In this document: piece after piece, positions 56,693-64,000 of the stretch
Layout: every line of letters starts with the position of its first letter
Numbering within the stretch: the first letter of the stretch is position 1
NCBI RefSeq assembly: GCF_003952345.1
Contig: NZ_CP034433.1
Coordinates: forward strand, 1,550,001-1,614,000
Reading direction: 5' to 3'
Origin: Iodobacter ciconiae
GTDB taxonomy: Bacteria; Pseudomonadota; Gammaproteobacteria; Burkholderiales; Chitinibacteraceae
DNA: 64,000 nucleotides
Position numbers and translations under genes: made by a program
Notes under the pieces: model-generated
The model's input: the letters and a program-made list of their open reading frames with translations, nothing else
Told to the model about the DNA's origin: nothing
The model's database searches: none

Positions 56693-57442
56693 ATGACAAC
56701 GACATCTCACATCCCATTACGTGATCTTAGCCTTAAGCATCTTCGCCAAAGCTGTATCAATTGCAGCTTGCGTGAGTTATGCCTGCCGATCGGTCTTTCA
56801 GCGGAAGAAATGCGCGAGCTTGATGCCTTAATTACTCAAGCCAAACCCATCAAGCGGGGTGAGGCTCTCTACCGCGCTGGTGAGCCTTTTCGCTCCCTTT
56901 ACGCGATCCGCCTGGGCTTTTTCAAAGCCAGTGTCATTTCAGAAGATGGCCGCGAACAGGTAACAGGTTTTCATATGGCAGGTGAGCTAATGGGCATGGA
57001 TGCTATCAGCTCTGATCTGCACACTTGCGATGCCATTGCTCTGGAAGACAGCGAAGTTTGCGAGTTGCCCTTCTCTGATATGGAAGAATTAAGTCGCCGC
57101 ATCCCGGTCTTGCAACATCATTTTTATAAACTCATGAGCCGTGAGATTGTCCGTGATCATGGCGTAATGTTGTTACTCGGCAACATGAAGGCAGAAGAGC
57201 GCATCGCCGCCTTCTTACTGAACCTGTCACAGCGTTTTGCAATTCGTGGCTATTCTGCCAGCAGTTTTCATTTACGGATGACACGGGAAGAAATCGGCAG
57301 TTATCTGGGATTAAAACTAGAAACCGTAAGCCGCTCACTTTCCAAGTTTCAAGAGAATGGCCTGATTAAAGTACAGAACCGCCTGATTGAAATTATTGAC
57401 TCCGATGCGCTAAAGCAACTCATCAATAACAGCCAACAATAA
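56693..57442 (+). CDS. fnr: FNR-family anaerobic regulator
   Basis: FNR senses oxygen through a [4Fe-4S] cluster and controls anaerobic respiration genes. The 249-aa protein has the Cys ligands: Cys21, Cys24 and Cys30 in 'CINCSLRELC' and a fourth in 'LHTCDAIALED' near residue 112. The effector domain ('ALYRAGEPFRSLYAIRLGFFKASVIS') and the C-terminal helix-turn-helix 'MTREEIGSYLGLKLETVSRSLSKF' (with E-TVSR recognition helix for TTGAT) follow. ATG 56693 was chosen; the TTG at 56681 is less likely. It is preceded by an FNR box. Confidence 0.95.
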   Translation: MTTTSHIPLRDLSLKHLRQSCINCSLRELCLPIGLSAEEMRELDALITQAKPIKRGEALYRAGEPFRSLYAIRLGFFKASVISEDGREQVTGFHMAGELMGMDAISSDLHTCDAIALEDSEVCELPFSDMEELSRRIPVLQHHFYKLMSREIVRDHGVMLLLGNMKAEERIAAFLLNLSQRFAIRGYSASSFHLRMTREEIGSYLGLKLETVSRSLSKFQENGLIKVQNRLIEIIDSDALKQLINNSQQ

Positions 57443-57449
57443 GCCTCCC

Positions 57450-58145
57450 ATGACCCTTTTAAATGGCCCAGTTCTGTTTTTAGCCCCTGCGGCCATTTTA
57501 GAGTCATTGCAATCCCGGCTTACTCCTTTACAACTACCACAACTCATGCTGCTCCCGCTCGATATGCAGGCAAAGATTCCTGCACTCGCCATAAAAGGTC
57601 TGCTTATTTCTGCCGGACATCAAAACTTAGAAGATTATTTACACTGTGCACGCTGGGCCGAAACACAAGGCTGGCATCATATTGATCTGTCCCTCACTGG
57701 AGAACCTCAGTATGCCACCCAGCTAGGCTGGATGATTGCAGCCAGTGGCACACAGGCCGCACTGAAAGTCGCCGCACCACTTATCGACGCTCTGGCACCA
57801 GCAGGACGCAATAGCTGGCTTCATGCCGGAGGTGCGGGTGCAGCAAGCTTTCTGGCGCTATTGCAACACGCTATGATGCAACCACTTATTGAGAGCTGGA
57901 AAATCATCTCCCCCGATGGCAAGCCCTCTTCTAAAGTAGATTTAAATGCATTCGCTAAATTACAGGCCACGCAATCACAGGAAATTGCCGCGCTTTGCAA
58001 AGCATATTCAGTATTAGCAAACAACAGAAGCCATCAAGCCTTCCATCATCAGCTTACCCTGTTTGATCTGGCTGAGAACCAGGAACCTGCTGCTGCGCTG
58101 GCCCAGCTATTAATACAACTTTTAAATTGCAAAAATCAACCATAA
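57450..58145 (+). CDS. Conserved protein downstream of fnr, dehydrogenase-like remnant
   Basis: A 231-aa protein seven bases after fnr and likely co-transcribed. It is Leu/Ala-rich. The middle 'AAPLIDALAPAGRNSWLHAGGAGAASFLALLQHAMMQPLIESWKII' resembles the joint between Rossmann and helical domain of 6-phosphogluconate/3-hydroxyisobutyrate dehydrogenases, but no GxGxxG dinucleotide loop is present at the N terminus. It could be a degenerate, non-NAD-binding relative. I am not sure of the family and give no function. Confidence 0.55.
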   Translation: MTLLNGPVLFLAPAAILESLQSRLTPLQLPQLMLLPLDMQAKIPALAIKGLLISAGHQNLEDYLHCARWAETQGWHHIDLSLTGEPQYATQLGWMIAASGTQAALKVAAPLIDALAPAGRNSWLHAGGAGAASFLALLQHAMMQPLIESWKIISPDGKPSSKVDLNAFAKLQATQSQEIAALCKAYSVLANNRSHQAFHHQLTLFDLAENQEPAAALAQLLIQLLNCKNQP

Positions 58146-58362
58146 ACAAATCAATATCTGTCCCATATAAACGCCAATCAAATAAGCTAAATCACAGGCA
58201 TTCGCATACAAAATGCCCGCCCTATATAGAACGGGTGTGCTTTTAACTCGTACCACCACGACAAGTTACACCAAGCTCTGGCCTTTTTGCTGATTGGCGT
58301 TCTTCCCAAGGAAGCGGATAATGCCGAGTCTGCTTATTTTTGCTGTCTTGGATTTGTAAAAC

Positions 58363-61149
58363 ATGTCAATTCGATTCATATCCCGAATCAATCACTTATT
58401 GCAAACAGCCCGTTTAGCCTGGCTTTGCCCTGCGTTTATTTTGATCGCACTGTTAGGCTTTAACCGTCATATTGCCCTCGCCGCCTGGTTGTGCGCATTT
58501 TTTGCTTTAGAGCGAGCCTGGAAACAGCAAAAGCAGTCTGCAACTGAATACCTTGGTTTCACTGTTGCGCTCAGCACGTTAGCAGCAGGGCAAAGCTTAT
58601 TAAGCTATTCAGCCATTTTATCAGCGCTCTTATTTGCCATTGGTTTGGGCTTGGGTGTTCCGCTTTGGCGCCAGGCCCCCTGGAGTGTCATTCTGGAAAA
58701 AACGGGCTTGGCGATAGAAACCGGTGCGAAAGCTATTATTGATAGTATCAAGGCCCAGTTTGATCCCGTGCATCTGGATGAAACTGAAGAGCCCGCAGAA
58801 GAGGATTGGGATGAATCTATTGGCTCTCCGGCGGTGTCTACTTTACCAGCAGTAAAAACACCAGAACACGATAGAGCCACGCCCACCGCCCCTGCCATGC
58901 CCATTGTGGCAAGACGCCCGGTAGTCAATCTGCTTAAATCTGCCTCTCTTAAATCTATTGAAACAACAACGCAAAACTCACAAGCTATTTGCCGGGAGGA
59001 GCTCTTCTCTCACCTTAAAAGCCAGCCTGCCACCACCGCTGCCCCCCCTTTGCCACTCATTGATTTACCGCAAATTAAACAGCACTTGCAAAGTGATCAC
59101 AGGGTAAAACGCCATATCGAGCAGCCACCTCCTGCGGCGCCAGCGGCTTTACCCCTCATTGCCAGTGAAGAAATTCATCAGCGTTTACTGCATATTCATG
59201 GTAAAGCCCCCGAAGCTGCACCAGTGACTGGCCGCAGCCCCAAAACCAACAATAATATTAAATCCAGCCCGCGCCTATTTCAGCTAGAGACTAAACCCGA
59301 ACCAGCTCCACGCATTGAGCCTACTTTAAATGAAGACCCACCAAGTGCTGCTACGAGACCAGCCCTTGCCAAGATACGGATCGAGCCTTCTGCTGAAACA
59401 ACCTGGGAGCCCGGTGAAACCATCACCTTACAGCCCATTATTGAGTCTGAGGTGATCGAATCCACCATCTCCGAGCCCTTTCCAGAATTACCCGAGCCAC
59501 GCCTTGAATTACCCAAAGCAAAAGTTGCCGCCTACCCGGTCGAGCCAATAACGGCTTCCCTTGAACAAGAACCCGTCGCAGGACTACAGCCTTCAGCCCC
59601 GCTTACCTGGTCCAAGCCTCCCGCTCCTGCACCATTACCTCCTGCAGAGCCTGTGCACTATAGCGACGACTTTATGCCAACGCTTAGCCTGCTACACCCG
59701 CCAGCCCCGGAAATTGAAACCATCAGCCAGGACGATTTGTTAGACCGTGGCATTCTAATTGAAGAAAAACTGGCCGAATTTCGGGTTAAAGCATCGGTAT
59801 TGGATGCCTACGCAGGCCCGGTAATTACCCGTTACGAAATTGAACCCGCTGTTGGCGTGCGCGGCGCGCAAATTGTCAACCTAATGAAAGATATGGCGCG
59901 TGCGCTGGGCCTTGTTTCAATTCGGGTGGTGGAAACCATTCCGGGCAAAACCTGCATGGGGCTGGAATTACCCAATCCCACCCGGCAAATGATTCGCTTA
60001 TCCGAAATATTATCCTCCGATGTTTATCAACAAAATCAAAGTAAGCTCACCATTGCGCTGGGTAAAGACATTACCGGCGCGCCGATTGTGACCGATCTGG
60101 CCAAAGCGCCACATATGCTGGTGGCAGGAACCACGGGCTCGGGTAAATCAGTCGGCGTAAACGCGATGATTTTATCCCTGCTGTATAAAGCCACACCCGA
60201 GGAAGTGCGCTTTATTATGGTCGACCCAAAGATGCTGGAATTATCGGTTTACGATGGCATCCCTCACCTGCTGGCACCGGTGGTCACCGACATGAAGCTG
60301 GCCGCCAATGCCTTGAACTGGTGCGTCGCTGAAATGGAAAAACGCTATCGCTTACTCAGCACCTTTGGTGTGCGCAATCTGGCTGGCTTTAACCAGAAGG
60401 TTCGTGAGGCCGAGCAACGTGGCGAGCGGCTGACCAATCCATTTTCATTAACACCAGACGAGCCGGAAGCCCTGGAGCATTTACCGTTTATTGTGGTGGT
60501 CGTCGACGAATTTGCCGATTTGATGATGGTAGCCGGCAAAAAAATTGAAGAGCTGATTGCCCGCCTGGCACAAAAGGCCAGAGCTGCAGGGATTCATCTG
60601 GTTCTGGCCACTCAACGCCCCTCGGTGGATGTGATTACGGGCTTAATTAAAGCTAATATCCCGACCCGCCTGGCGTTTCAGGTCTCCAGCAAGATTGATA
60701 GCCGCACTATTCTTGATCAGATGGGCGCAGAAGCGCTGCTCGGCCAAGGTGATATGCTATTCCTGCCGCCCGGCTCTGGCTACCCGCAGCGCATTCACGG
60801 TGCTTTTGTTGATGATAATGAAGTGCACCGGGTGGTAGAGCACCTCAAGCAATTTGGTGAACCGCGTTATATTGATGGCGTGCTAAATGGCGGGTTTGAT
60901 GCAGAAGCCAGCGCCTCAAATATCAACAACAATAATGAAGGCAGCGAGAGCGATCCACTTTACGATGAAGCCGTGGCTTTGGTCCTCAAAAGCCGCCGCG
61001 CCTCCATCTCGGCCGTACAGCGCCAGCTTAGAATTGGCTATAACCGCGCGGCAAGACTGATCGATCAAATGGAAAACTCCGGCATCGTCAGCCAGATGGA
61101 AAGCAATGGCAACCGCACGGTCCTGGCACCGCCTGCGATGGAATCGTGA
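58363..61149 (+). CDS. ftsK: DNA translocase FtsK
   Basis: FtsK pumps DNA toward dif at the septum and activates XerCD. The 928-aa protein has an N-terminal membrane part (residues about 15-105, fewer and shorter hydrophobic helices than the four of E. coli), a Pro/Ala-rich linker (about 130-460), the motor domains with Walker A '[10 protein letters not shown]' (about 588-597) and Walker B '[14 protein letters not shown]' (about 705-718), and the C-terminal gamma DNA-reading winged helix ('[25 protein letters not shown]', about 865-925). Shorter than E. coli FtsK (1329 aa), similar to SpoIIIE-like and betaproteobacterial forms. Confidence 0.94.
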   Translation: MSIRFISRINHLLQTARLAWLCPAFILIALLGFNRHIALAAWLCAFFALERAWKQQKQSATEYLGFTVALSTLAAGQSLLSYSAILSALLFAIGLGLGVPLWRQAPWSVILEKTGLAIETGAKAIIDSIKAQFDPVHLDETEEPAEEDWDESIGSPAVSTLPAVKTPEHDRATPTAPAMPIVARRPVVNLLKSASLKSIETTTQNSQAICREELFSHLKSQPATTAAPPLPLIDLPQIKQHLQSDHRVKRHIEQPPPAAPAALPLIASEEIHQRLLHIHGKAPEAAPVTGRSPKTNNNIKSSPRLFQLETKPEPAPRIEPTLNEDPPSAATRPALAKIRIEPSAETTWEPGETITLQPIIESEVIESTISEPFPELPEPRLELPKAKVAAYPVEPITASLEQEPVAGLQPSAPLTWSKPPAPAPLPPAEPVHYSDDFMPTLSLLHPPAPEIETISQDDLLDRGILIEEKLAEFRVKASVLDAYAGPVITRYEIEPAVGVRGAQIVNLMKDMARALGLVSIRVVETIPGKTCMGLELPNPTRQMIRLSEILSSDVYQQNQSKLTIALGKDITGAPIVTDLAKAPHMLVAGTTGSGKSVGVNAMILSLLYKATPEEVRFIMVDPKMLELSVYDGIPHLLAPVVTDMKLAANALNWCVAEMEKRYRLLSTFGVRNLAGFNQKVREAEQRGERLTNPFSLTPDEPEALEHLPFIVVVVDEFADLMMVAGKKIEELIARLAQKARAAGIHLVLATQRPSVDVITGLIKANIPTRLAFQVSSKIDSRTILDQMGAEALLGQGDMLFLPPGSGYPQRIHGAFVDDNEVHRVVEHLKQFGEPRYIDGVLNGGFDAEASASNINNNNEGSESDPLYDEAVALVLKSRRASISAVQRQLRIGYNRAARLIDQMENSGIVSQMESNGNRTVLAPPAMES

Positions 61150-61258
61150 TCATGCAGAAAACCGAATTCTGAGCCACGAATAACACAAAGGGCACGGAGG
61201 TTTACTGAGAAAACACAATAAGATCAAGCTTGAGCTTCTTTATGAGTAGTCATTCAAA

Positions 61259-61666
61259 ATGCTGACAATCCGTTTTAACATTCCCGACACCGAAATGGAA
61301 TTCACCGCCATTCGCGCTCAAGGCTCGGGCGGGCAAAATGTGAATAAGGTTTCAAGTGCGGTGCATTTACGCTTTAACATCACCGCCTCATCGCTTCCTC
61401 TGCCACTAAAAGAGCGCCTATTGGCGCTTGGGGACCAACGCATTAGTAAAGAAGGGGTGGTGGTCATTAAGGCGCAGCAATATCGCAGCCAGGAGCAAAA
61501 CCGTGCGGATGGTATTTTACGTTTGTTTGAACTAATCGAAAGTGTCGCTACCGTCGCCACCCCGCGCAAAGCCACCCGCCCCACCAAAGGATCACAAACC
61601 AGACGGCTGGATAGCAAAAACAAGCGTGGAAACATTAAGGCACTAAGGGGCAGAGTAAGTGATTAA
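61259..61666 (+). CDS. arfB: Alternative ribosome-rescue factor ArfB
   Basis: ArfB (YaeJ) is a codon-independent peptidyl-tRNA hydrolase that frees ribosomes stalled at mRNA ends. The 135-aa protein has the catalytic GGQ in 'RAQGSGGQNVNKVSSAVHLRF' and a basic C-terminal tail ('RKATRPTKGSQTRRLDSKNKRG') that enters the empty mRNA channel. It lacks the codon-reading domain of release factors. It starts 109 bases after ftsK. Confidence 0.94.
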   Translation: MLTIRFNIPDTEMEFTAIRAQGSGGQNVNKVSSAVHLRFNITASSLPLPLKERLLALGDQRISKEGVVVIKAQQYRSQEQNRADGILRLFELIESVATVATPRKATRPTKGSQTRRLDSKNKRGNIKALRGRVSD

Positions 61667-61780
61667 GTTAATTTAATAGAAAATACCCGAAGCATAACAA
61701 TCAAGTATTGATCATCCTAAATAATAGAACCACTTTAATTTGCTGCCCTGGCATCTTTATTTGGCACAAAAAATATTATT

Positions 61781-62401
61781 TTAAACTTTGCACTGAATAT
61801 AGGCACGTGGCCTGGATTTTGTATATCCATTTTGAGCTGCATAAGAAACAAGAGCATCACCTTTATCTTGCGATAAAGCCCCCTGCCATAGATCCACAAC
61901 AATTGAACTTGACTCTCTGGCCCAATTTATTTTTTCATACGGCTTATACAATGTATTCGATAATAATGTAATTGTATGATTACAATCCGGCAGCTGACAT
62001 GTATAAACGAAAAGCCCTGCTGCAGCTGCAATATTTTTCAACTTTAAAGCAGAAATTGATGCCATTTCTGCACATTGCCCCGGCATTCCCTCTGTTCCCA
62101 ATACTTTTCTGGCTAAATCAATAATAAATCGATTATCAGATGACGCTTCTGATAATGAAAGGCCATACAGTTTTGCAAGCGCAACCCGGCGCTGACGAAT
62201 AGCCACTCTATCCAACCCATAACTATATTGTATTACACCGTTTACATTTACAAACGGGCGATCACAGATCGTCACCTTAGGCAGATAAGGTGAAATTTCA
62301 TTTTTCACTTTTTTAATTAAAGCAAAACGATTCTGCCTACTCACCCTTGGATAATTAAAAGGATTAAAGCCTACACATCCAAGCCCGGAAATTCCAAGCA
62401 T
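61781..62401 (-). CDS. Putative papain-like Cys-His-Asp protein (effector/deamidase-like)
   Basis: A 206-aa protein I cannot place in a named family. It has three motifs in the order of papain-like enzymes: 'GMPGQCAEMASISALKLKN' (Cys110), 'DCNHTITLLSNTLY' (His142), and 'SIVVDLWQGAL' (Asp170, then Trp-Gln-Gly). Such C...H...D patterns occur in protein deamidases, transglutaminase-like toxin domains and type III effectors. The N terminus ('MLGISGLGCVGFNPFN') is not a clear signal peptide or lipobox. Composition is AT-rich compared with tcdA and ftsK. No secretion gene is adjacent. Confidence 0.5.
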   Translation of the reverse strand: MLGISGLGCVGFNPFNYPRVSRQNRFALIKKVKNEISPYLPKVTICDRPFVNVNGVIQYSYGLDRVAIRQRRVALAKLYGLSLSEASSDNRFIIDLARKVLGTEGMPGQCAEMASISALKLKNIAAAAGLFVYTCQLPDCNHTITLLSNTLYKPYEKINWARESSSIVVDLWQGALSQDKGDALVSYAAQNGYTKSRPRAYIQCKV

Positions 62402-62519
62402 ATGCCCCCATCATTTGAAAGTATGATTACTTAAAATGAATATTACATAAATCGTTAAATCACTCTTTCATAAAACAACCATTCGGGCAACGCCCACCTT
62501 TACCAAATATCCTGCATCA

Positions 62520-63320
62520 CTAAATAGGCATGTCACAATCTGTAGCAACAGGTTTTGCCAAGTGTTTTAACACCTGCGCCGCAGCGACAAAACCAAAGCA
62601 GCCCGTCACTGCAACTGACGCACCAAAACCGCCTTCGCACCCCAAACCCAGCGCTGCCTGATCGGACTTTTGTCCGCACACGCTCCCGTCAGGCTGTGGG
62701 TAAACCAGCTGCTCAGTAGAATACACACACTCTACCCCCATTTTTTTACCCTGCTGAGCAAAGCCATATTCACGGCGCAAAATAGAGCGCACTTTAGCTG
62801 CCAGCGGATCATTAATCGTTTTGGATAAGTCAGCCACGACAATCTGCGTTGGGTCACGCTGCCCGCCTGCTCCGCCTGTTGTTACCAATCGAATTTTTCG
62901 ACGCTTACACCAGGCAATCATCGCGGCCTTGGTTTTAACCGAATCAATAGCATCAATAATTGCGTCGTAACCCCGTCCCAGCGTTTCATCAAAATTATCA
63001 ACGCTAACAAAATCTTCAATATTATCCACAACACATTCTGGGTTGATTTTTCTAATCCGCTCAGCTAGTGCGGCCACTTTCATCTGCCCATAATTGCCAT
63101 CCAACGCAGGCAATTGACGATTGGTATTTGAAACACAAATATCATCTAAATCAATCAGAGTGATATGGCCAACACCCGAGCGTGCCAGGGCCTCGGCAGC
63201 CCAGGAGCCCACTCCACCCACTCCCACCACACAAACATGAGCCAGCCTAAAACGCTCTAATGCGGGTATTCCGTATAAGCGGGCAATTCCGCCAAAACGA
63301 CGTTCAAAAGATGTTTCCAA
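62520..63320 (-). CDS. tcdA: tRNA threonylcarbamoyladenosine dehydratase
   Basis: TcdA (CsdL) cyclises t6A37 of tRNA to ct6A with ATP. The 266-aa E1-like protein begins 'FGGIARLYG', has the ATP-binding Rossmann motif 'VCVVGVGGVGSWAAEALARSGVGHITLIDLDDI', 'NTNRQLPAL' and 'CEGGFGASVAVTGCFGFVAA' near the end. The Cys of the E1 transfer type is not required. Typical length. It lies between phaR and the unrecognised 61781 gene. Confidence 0.93.
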   Translation of the reverse strand: METSFERRFGGIARLYGIPALERFRLAHVCVVGVGGVGSWAAEALARSGVGHITLIDLDDICVSNTNRQLPALDGNYGQMKVAALAERIRKINPECVVDNIEDFVSVDNFDETLGRGYDAIIDAIDSVKTKAAMIAWCKRRKIRLVTTGGAGGQRDPTQIVVADLSKTINDPLAAKVRSILRREYGFAQQGKKMGVECVYSTEQLVYPQPDGSVCGQKSDQAALGLGCEGGFGASVAVTGCFGFVAAAQVLKHLAKPVATDCDMPI

Positions 63321-63383
63321 AATTCAGCCTTTTACAAATATTTTGCTTCATATAAATAGATCACTATTTTACCTGAGCCCAAT

Positions 63384-63406
63384 GAAAAAGCGCCCCTTTG
63401 GGCGCT
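63384..63406 (-). terminator. Terminator of phaR
   Basis: Seven-bp stem AGCGCCC / GGGCGCT with a 4-base loop, followed on the minus strand by TTTTTC. It lies 28 bases past the phaR stop. Confidence 0.85.
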
Positions 63407-63433
63407 GTGTTCATCGGCATGAATCAATATGAA

Positions 63434-64000
63434 TCAACTTTTTGCAGCACGCCGGCGAGATGCGGGCTTAACAACAACCACTTCTTCCGGGGAAACAGGA
63501 GGAGCTGTTGGCTGTAATTCATCTTCAGGTGCCGCAGTGCCTTCTTTTCCATAGCCTGGCATTGCCATACCGGTAAATAAATGCCGGGCTCGGTCCTGCA
63601 ACTGTTGTTGCATATCCACAAACATTGAAGTACTGCTTTCAAGGTAATTATTCATCATATTTTGCATGCCAGGGCCCTGAAACTTCATAAAGTCACCCCA
63701 CAAATTGGCATTTGAAAGCATCGGGTTTTCACCCGTAATCACAGATTTAGCCTGTGTCTGTAAGCGAGCTTGCATTTCTGCAAAGAGTTGCATGTTTTTT
63801 TCCAGGTAATTACCCATCACACCTTGCATGGCATTCCCATAGAACCGAATGATTTGTGTCAGCACATCATAAGAAAACATAGGCATTCCGCCAGCTTCTT
63901 CTTCCATTATCACTTGTAGCAGCACACTGCGGGTGATGTCCTCCCCCCCTTTAGCATCCACAATTTGGATATCAATATTATCCAGAACCAACTGTTTTAT
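63434..64000 (-). CDS. phaR: Polyhydroxyalkanoate synthesis repressor PhaR, 5' end outside the window
   Basis: PhaR binds PHB granules and DNA and represses phasin and its own gene. The visible C-terminal 188 or so residues contain 'LVLDNIDIQIVDAKGGEDITRSVLLQVIMEEEAGG', the PHB accumulation regulator domain and part of the DNA-binding domain, then helical repeats with 'NYLEKNMQLFAEMQ' and 'NYLESSTSMFVDMQQQL', and a Pro-rich, basic tail. The frame runs open to the window edge; the N-terminal 'KKYPNRRLYD' region of the family should lie just outside. It fits phaB 50 kb away. Confidence 0.9.
   Translation of the reverse strand: MKQLVLDNIDIQIVDAKGGEDITRSVLLQVIMEEEAGGMPMFSYDVLTQIIRFYGNAMQGVMGNYLEKNMQLFAEMQARLQTQAKSVITGENPMLSNANLWGDFMKFQGPGMQNMMNNYLESSTSMFVDMQQQLQDRARHLFTGMAMPGYGKEGTAAPEDELQPTAPPVSPEEVVVVKPASRRRAAKS

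Overview
The window looks like chromosomal DNA of a betaproteobacterium of the order Neisseriales. An Iodobacter- or Chitinibacter-like organism is my best guess. The basis is gene order and protein flavour: pyrG-kdsA-eno-ftsB; fimV-(membrane protein)-truA-trpF-trpB-trpA-accD-folC-SPOR protein-cvpA-purF-metZ; rpsF-priB-rpsR-rplI; and hemN facing fnr. Polyhydroxyalkanoate genes (phaB at 13966, phaR at the right edge) fit this group. I found no rRNA, tRNA, CRISPR array, intact insertion sequence or complete prophage.

Layout. 1-6529 holds small accessory and metabolic genes: a patatin-like lipase cut by the window edge, a DUF1232 protein, a VOC protein, an unusual pdxJ, an MdfA-like exporter, and mnmC with a decayed methyltransferase half. 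6513-12558 is a MocR-type regulator followed by the conserved pyrG-kdsA-eno-ftsB block, all on the minus strand. A relic second copy of the kdsA 3' end lies between kdsA and eno. 12780-14700 has two short-chain dehydrogenases, one of them phaB. 14701-17900 is an accessory island: a diverged 24-bp tandem repeat, a decayed coding remnant, and two or three cassette-like genes bracketed by attC-like sites. 17898-28904 is mixed: ettA, a Fic enzyme, hemG, yejK, argP, a PEBP-like protein, an AraC regulator and a dienoyl-CoA isomerase-like protein. 28905-30613 is a second accessory patch: a REP doublet, a 104-bp inverted-repeat element, a long imperfect hairpin and a HEPN-like gene. 30834-44615 is one long minus-strand run of housekeeping genes for tryptophan, fatty acid, folate, purine and methionine synthesis plus tRNA modification, headed by fimV. 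45486-47361 is fdxA and the rpsF operon. 47429-52240 is the stress module prkA-yeaH-spoVR. 52437-57442 couples c-di-GMP and chemotaxis-type signalling (receiver, CheC-like protein, PAS-GGDEF) to a hemN/fnr anaerobic pair with a perfect FNR box between the divergent genes. 57450-64000 has a gene of unclear function, ftsK, arfB, a papain-like triad protein, tcdA and a partial phaR.

Most of the window is ordinary core genome. The items most worth a second look are the inactive-looking MnmC methyltransferase domain, the kdsA tail relic next to a perfect 28-bp palindrome, the attC-like sites without an integrase, the Cys-His-Asp papain-like protein at 61781-62401, the HEPN-like gene beside repeats, and the receiver/CheC/GGDEF gene set.
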